Part shown: piece by piece, positions 63,548 to 64,000 of the stretch
Numbering within the stretch: the first letter of the stretch is position 1
Layout: every line of letters begins with the position of its first letter
Assembly (NCBI GenBank): GCA_949361645.1
Contig: OX442416.1
Coordinates: 1,840,430-1,904,429, forward strand
From: Spongilla lacustris
Lineage: Eukaryota > Porifera > Demospongiae > Spongillida > Spongillidae
DNA length: 64,000 nt
Reading direction: 5' to 3'
The notes under the pieces: model-generated
What the model was told of the DNA's origin: nothing
Databases searched by the model: none
Seen by the model: only the letters and a program-made list of their open reading frames with translations
Position numbers and translations under genes: made by a program

Positions 63548-64000
63548 TGTACATCAGTTAATTATGGTCTCCCCCACACCCCCTAGTACGGGCACAGAAT
63601 GGGCATTTGGGTCCGTGTATATTTAGGCCAATTCCTAAATTTTTGATTCGGTATTATCTGAAATTACCAAAGCACGGTAATATACTCGTATATTTAGGCC
63701 AATTCGTGATTCGGTATTTCTCGCAATCACGTACCTGCAAGGTTAATGACGCAATCGGGTTGCGTTCTCAATTTTTTTGTATTTTATGGCGAGTTTTATG
63801 GAATCGAAAGATAACGAGAAGTAGATGGGAACGTGACGTGACCTTCATAGAACGCGACCCCGAACCGGAGCTTGAACGGACGGTACTGGTAGTACAGCTG
63901 GCCCCTCCCCCTATGTATTATTTTATTCTTAATTGCAACTGTACTAATACATGTATAGAGACGCGATAGTTAACGCTAACCTTACTACGTTGCCCGCCAC
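63548..64000. other. No supported gene
   Basis: An open frame at 63607-63969 on the plus strand has no recognised domain. The phrase TATTTAGGCCAATTC occurs twice 70 bp apart, suggesting a small local duplication. Confidence 0.35.

Overview
The window is eukaryotic and most likely from a marine invertebrate. A demosponge of the Amphimedon type fits best. I infer this from AT-rich DNA with very short introns (often 50-200 bp), an expanded family of scavenger-receptor cysteine-rich (SRCR) plus Ig receptors, many hairpin transposons, and frequent TACATGTA-type motifs. I could not search a database, so the organism is an inference. There is one assembly gap (36301-36500).

The dominant content is one receptor family. 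Its full form runs: 64-nt signal-peptide exon, about seven SRCR domains (each split over two exons, as in group A SRCR genes), three Ig-like exons, one membrane helix, and a tyrosine-rich cytoplasmic tail. Six copies or fragments are present: A (+, 796-3246, lacks the 5' part), B (-, 4918-13389, long but damaged), C/D (+, 29617-34990 and 37181-39589, damaged in the middle), a tail remnant (-, 41341-41690), a decayed fragment (+, 48833-49369), and E (-, 51327-62068). E is open in every exon I traced; its exons sum to 4014 nt, an exact multiple of three, or about 1337 residues.

The copies form three convergent (tail-to-tail) pairs: A/B, D/remnant and fragment/E. Each pair shares a homologous spacer of about 1.7-2 kb. 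In every pair the plus-strand member has a short 'type I' tail (YEHM, a YxxM motif) and the minus-strand member has a 'type II' tail built from repeated Y-x-D-V units, some of which fit the ITIM consensus. The ectodomains are nearly the same. This resembles the paired-receptor arrangement of vertebrate immune receptors, and I consider it the most interesting signal here.

Between B and C lie about 16 kb of repeats. They include a tandem duplication that carries two near-identical signal-peptide first exons with their upstream DNA (18864 and 22497), foldback elements, an internally deleted hAT transposase, and an integrase-like remnant. Between D and E lie retroelement remnants (41.8-44.6 kb) and a receptor tyrosine phosphatase gene (44773-48150, minus strand). 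That gene has lost the P-loop arginine and carries two apparent frameshifts.

From 57 to 59.5 kb and around 30.3 kb there are well-defined mobile elements: a 734-bp hAT-like element with a perfect 8-bp target duplication, and two tiny hairpin elements (53 and 73 bp) with shared ends and perfect 9-bp target duplications. Apart from one weak open frame at 63.4 kb, the last 2 kb hold only simple repeats and no gene I can support.
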